A DNA stretch of 64,000 bases from assembly GCA_965227945.1 (NCBI GenBank), contig CBDDGQ010000006.1, positions 1,364,001 through 1,428,000 on the forward strand, in the 5' to 3' direction. Shown here in pieces: positions 61,205-64,000 of this stretch (position 1 is its first letter; every line of letters starts with the position of its first letter). Source of the DNA: Azorhizobium sp965227945 (GTDB lineage: Bacteria; Pseudomonadota; Alphaproteobacteria; Rhizobiales; Xanthobacteraceae). The position numbers and the translations under genes are program-made. A model generated the notes under the pieces. That model saw only the letters and a list, made by a program, of their open reading frames with translations, ran no database searches and was not told where the DNA came from.

Positions 61205-61810
61205 TCAGGGCTTGCCCAACGTCGGGCCGCCCATGACGATCAGGCCCGCATCCATCAGGCTCTCGTCTGCAGTGGCCGCGGTGGGCATGATGGACACGCT
61301 GACCGGGCGCTGGGGAACGGCGTCTGTGCCGGTCACCGGTTCGGCCCAGCGGGTGCTGTTCACCGGCGAGAAGACGCCACTGGTCTCGGCCAGCGTGAGC
61401 CCGGCCTGCGCAGCGCGGTCATCGACGTGGGCGATGAAGCTCTCCGGCCGCACCCCGAGCTTGCCGGGGTCGGGGGTGCCATAGACGGTCATCACCGCGC
61501 AGAAGCGCGAATCCGCGGCCTCGCCCCAGCTCGCTACGTAGCGCGGGGAGAGCAGTTCCACTGCCGTGCCGTGCGCCCGCATCATGGGGTGCAGCGTCTT
61601 CGCGGCCTCCTCCGACGCCGGGCCGGTGTGCAGACCCACGAAGGGCATCGTGCCGCTGCGGATGTAGCCAAGACACTCCTCGAACACGATCCGCATGACC
61701 AGAGCCTCGTTCTCCTCCACCGCCGCGGCGTGCGCGGGAGCCACGCCGGAAGACGCCGCCAGAAGGGCGGCGAGGACGGGAAGCAGCAAGCGGCGCCGGG
61801 ATCGGGTCAT
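61205..61810 (-). CDS. Exported protein of unknown function
   Basis: The 202-residue protein starts with a typical signal peptide (RSRRRLLLPVLAALLAASSG, cleavage near AHAAA). The mature part has two cysteines (EECLGYIRSG and SRFCAVMT), which could form a disulphide. No family was recognised. ATG 61810 is chosen for the signal peptide; the frame is open to 61912. Confidence 0.6.
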   Translation of the reverse strand: MTRSRRRLLLPVLAALLAASSGVAPAHAAAVEENEALVMRIVFEECLGYIRSGTMPFVGLHTGPASEEAAKTLHPMMRAHGTAVELLSPRYVASWGEAADSRFCAVMTVYGTPDPGKLGVRPESFIAHVDDRAAQAGLTLAETSGVFSPVNSTRWAEPVTGTDAVPQRPVSVSIMPTAATADESLMDAGLIVMGGPTLGKP

Positions 61811-61966
61811 GCGTCTGCCTCTGGGTGCGGAGCGTTGCGCGCCTTTCAACGCGGCCAAGCCACCCCCGTTCCCAGCCGAGCGCATCGGCCGCGCCACAGG
61901 CGGGCACGTCAATGGGCGGCGATAAGCCGGCGCCGGATCCGTACGCTCAGACCCGGGACCGTCGCA

Positions 61967-62767
61967 TCATTGCGCCACAGGGCGGGGCGGGCGCGGGGTC
62001 GGGCTGAAGCGCTCGATACTGGCGATGGCGTCGGTCATCGGCTTGGGCGAGACCGCGATGAAGCCGTCGAACGGGCCGCTCATCTCCAGGATCAGGAAGA
62101 GCGCCCCGCCGATGGAGGCCGAGCACAGGGTGAGCGCGAGGATGCTGACGGCGTTCGCCGGGGCAAACAGGCCGAAACTGGCGAAGATCAAGGTCAGCCA
62201 GATCACCAGCACCACGATGAAGATGGTGGGAATGGCCGCTGTGCTCTCCTCCAGCACCGACCAGCGCGTGGTGATGATGGCATTGAGCCGCGCCAAGGCC
62301 TCGGCCCGCAATTCCTGCGCCTCGGGGGTGGCGGGGGTGAGTTGCCGAACGGCGGTGTCCAGTTGGGACAGCAGCGTCTCTGAGGGCTGGGGACTGTGCA
62401 GGGCCGGAAGATCGGGGGTGCCGTCCCAGGTCTCGCTGACCACGGCGCGCGCGTAATCGTCCAGCAGCGTGCGCGCGGCGGCGGTGTCGGGGCCGTAATG
62501 GCGCAGCGAGGCGTCGAGGCCGAGCACGTACGTGGCATAGGTGTGAACGTCGCGGTCGGTGGTGTCGAAATTCCCTTTCACCGAGGCGGTCATGAGGCCC
62601 AGGATCAGCGAGGCCATGGCCGCGATCATGCCGACCCCCAGCTTCACGGCATCCTGCGTCTCCTTGGAAATGTGATGCGCCGGCAGATACCGGGCGATCC
62701 CCATCGCCCCCATGGCCCCAACGAACATGCACCCGAACGCAATGGCGGCAACGGCCCACGACCCCAT
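61967..62767 (-). CDS. DUF4239 bestrophin-like membrane protein
   Basis: The 266-residue protein has two N-terminal membrane helices, a soluble stretch with KGNFDTTDRDVHTYATYVLGLDASLRHYG and two more helices near residues 180-230, ending in EMSGPFDGFI. This matches DUF4239 (bestrophin-like domain) proteins of Proteobacteria. Function unknown, possibly an ion channel. ATG 62767 is chosen because AAGGA lies upstream; GTG/ATG 62803 is possible. Confidence 0.78.
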   Translation of the reverse strand: MGSWAVAAIAFGCMFVGAMGAMGIARYLPAHHISKETQDAVKLGVGMIAAMASLILGLMTASVKGNFDTTDRDVHTYATYVLGLDASLRHYGPDTAAARTLLDDYARAVVSETWDGTPDLPALHSPQPSETLLSQLDTAVRQLTPATPEAQELRAEALARLNAIITTRWSVLEESTAAIPTIFIVVLVIWLTLIFASFGLFAPANAVSILALTLCSASIGGALFLILEMSGPFDGFIAVSPKPMTDAIASIERFSPTPRPPRPVAQ

Positions 62768-62934
62768 ACCCCGGTTTCCTTCCGCCACGCCGACATCGCC
62801 CAAAGTCCCACCCTAGCAGCAGGCGCGCCGCCATCGCGACAGATCCGAGCCGGCAAGGGGAGGTAATTTGCCGTGTGGACCCCGCATCTAACGGTGGCCG
62901 GCAGAGGGCGACCGGCGAGCGCTGGTCCCGACCG

Positions 62935-63040
62935 CTAGAGCGTTTTCGAGCGACGTGGATCCCGGTTCGCGTGAAGAAAGCGCGTCAAAACAAAGAGATA
63001 GAGGATTTCGCCGATTCGAAGAAACGGGGAAATGCTCTAG
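62935..63040. repeat. 106-bp Rhizobiales-type intergenic repeat
   Basis: Begins CTAGAGCGTTTTCGAGCG, has CGGTTCGCGTGAAGAAA and GCGTCAAAACAAAGAGATAG in the middle, and ends GAAATGCTCTAG. The ends are imperfect inverted repeats. Elements of this sequence are widespread between genes in Rhizobiales. The right end supplies the stop codon of the next gene. It looks non-coding; the remaining 62768-62934 shows nothing recognised. Confidence 0.8.
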
Positions 63041-63975
63041 ATCGGCGCGGCCGCCGCGGCGCTCAAATGGTCCGCCAGCGCCGCGATGTGGCGGTCATCG
63101 GTGCCGCAGCAGCCCCCCAGCACCCGCAGCCGGAAATCGCGCTTGAGCGCCACCATCTCGCGGCCGAAGGCGGCGGGGTTGCCGTCATCCAGCTGCTTGA
63201 GGGCCACCAATTGCTCCGGCGGCAGGCTCGAGGCATTGGCCTTCAGGCCCAGCACGCGCGGCCCCAGGGCCCCGGGCGGAGCGGCGGTTTCCTCGGCGGC
63301 CCGAAAGCGAGAGGTGTGGGTGCAGCCCACCATGTAATGCGTTGGCGGCGGCACCACTTCCGCATCGATGCGGGCGATGGTGTCGATGAAGGGCGAGCCG
63401 TCCAGCAGCCGGCCTTGCGGATCGATCACCGGGGCCAGCACATAAGGCAAGCCGGTCGCCGCCATGGCCCGGGCGACGCCATCCAGTTCGGCGGCGCTGG
63501 CGAAGGTGGGGCCATAGAGCAGGTCGACCCCGGCCGCGGCCAGGATGTCCGCCTGCTCCTGATGATAAGCGTGGGCCGAATCGCGGTCCGGCGCATGGGT
63601 GGGATCATAGCCATCGCCGCGCGGGCCGATGACGCCGGCCACCAGCACCCGCTCCGCGAGGTCGGCCTCCTGGCGCAGGTCGGTGAGGAAGCGCACCGCC
63701 TCGCTGTTCACCCGCGCCACATCGCCCGGTGCGGCAAAGCCCTGGCGCGCCAGGCAGTCCCGATGGGCGCGCCAGGTGGGTGCCCCCACCTGCATGGGCA
63801 GGCCGGAGCGGGCGGCGATGGCGAGATAGGAGCGATAGATGTCCGCGAGGATGGCGCGCTCACCGGGGCGGAACAGGGTGAGGAAGGCGGCGAATTCCGG
63901 CAGGACGAGGCCGGCCTCGTAGATCAGCCGGGTCTCAAGCCCCCCGTCCGCCAGCCACACCGGATCGCTGGCCAT
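63037..63975 (-). CDS. Homocysteine S-methyltransferase family protein
   Basis: The 312-residue protein is a TIM-barrel methyltransferase. WLADGGLETRL opens it, and the zinc ligands appear as Cys218 (GCTHTSRF), Cys289 and Cys290 (GGCCGT), the family arrangement. It resembles YitJ/BHMT-like enzymes transferring methyl groups to homocysteine; the methyl donor is unknown. The stop TAG comes from the end of the 106-bp repeat. The reading frame is still open at the window edge (64000), so the real start may lie beyond ATG 63975. Confidence 0.85.
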   Translation of the reverse strand: MASDPVWLADGGLETRLIYEAGLVLPEFAAFLTLFRPGERAILADIYRSYLAIAARSGLPMQVGAPTWRAHRDCLARQGFAAPGDVARVNSEAVRFLTDLRQEADLAERVLVAGVIGPRGDGYDPTHAPDRDSAHAYHQEQADILAAAGVDLLYGPTFASAAELDGVARAMAATGLPYVLAPVIDPQGRLLDGSPFIDTIARIDAEVVPPPTHYMVGCTHTSRFRAAEETAAPPGALGPRVLGLKANASSLPPEQLVALKQLDDGNPAAFGREMVALKRDFRLRVLGGCCGTDDRHIAALADHLSAAAAAPI

Positions 63976-64000
63976 CAGCCGATCGAACCGGGTGGCGGGC

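Noticed and set aside
1..64000. CRISPR arrays, prophage, integrase or tRNA genes
   Set aside because: No regular short repeat-spacer pattern, phage structural gene, integrase or cloverleaf-like sequence was recognised on reading both strands; a tool search could still find a missed tRNA.

Overview
This is a gene-dense, high-GC bacterial chromosome segment. Its content and order point to the Alphaproteobacteria, order Hyphomicrobiales (Rhizobiales), most likely a Xanthobacteraceae-type organism. The support is the hemE-origin-ppsR arrangement, the mnmE/mnmG/rsmG/parA/parB block, fixLJ-fixK-hemN, etfBA-hbd, MmcB, methylsuccinyl-CoA dehydrogenase and Rhizobiales-type intergenic palindromes. The family assignment is inference; no rRNA gene is present to test it. 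No tRNA gene, CRISPR array, prophage or transposase was recognised.

The left third is the replication-origin region. Going left, rho, hemJ and hemE lie on the minus strand. Going right, ppsR, maf, aroE, coaE and dnaQ lie on the plus strand. Between them, at about 5101-5447, is an A+T-richer non-coding stretch with two exact CtrA boxes (TTAA-N7-TTAA) and several TCCACA DnaA-box cores, which fits a Caulobacter-type chromosomal origin. Five parS-like sites follow at 9.5, 13.15, 13.20, 13.25 and 17.9 kb, the last one inside rsmG. The parA and parB genes that use them lie at 18.6-20.4 kb. A dinJ-yafQ-type toxin-antitoxin pair, with a 30-bp perfect palindrome as its probable operator, and a Tat-exported amidohydrolase split mnmG from rsmG. 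Dispersed palindromes and ~70-bp tandem repeats fill the gaps in this region.

The middle (20.6-45 kb) is mostly housekeeping and central metabolism: a PiT phosphate transporter, mutS, a proline-rich membrane protein of unknown function, purA and ppc. A type I secretion ABC/HlyD pair and two glycosyltransferases follow. Then come etfB-etfA with a 3-hydroxybutyryl-CoA dehydrogenase, a TlpA-like thioredoxin beside an ICMT-family gene whose 5' end carries two in-frame stops, and an argH-bluB-lptM-lysA operon.

The right third (45-64 kb) is regulatory and accessory: a GGDEF/EAL protein with a degenerate GGDEF motif, and a Pat-type ligase/acetyltransferase fusion. An oxygen-sensing island comprises fixL, fixJ, fixK, a single-domain receiver preceded by a near-perfect FixK/FNR box, and hemN. 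After it come DUF4174, mmcB, BrkB, FUSC, a methylsuccinyl-CoA dehydrogenase (ethylmalonyl-CoA pathway), two membrane or secreted proteins of unknown function, a 106-bp Rhizobiales-type repeat, and a homocysteine S-methyltransferase-family gene whose stop codon lies inside that repeat. The most interesting points are the origin with its parS field, the predicted FixK-receiver feedback on FixL, the toxin-antitoxin palindrome and the nonsense-interrupted ICMT gene.
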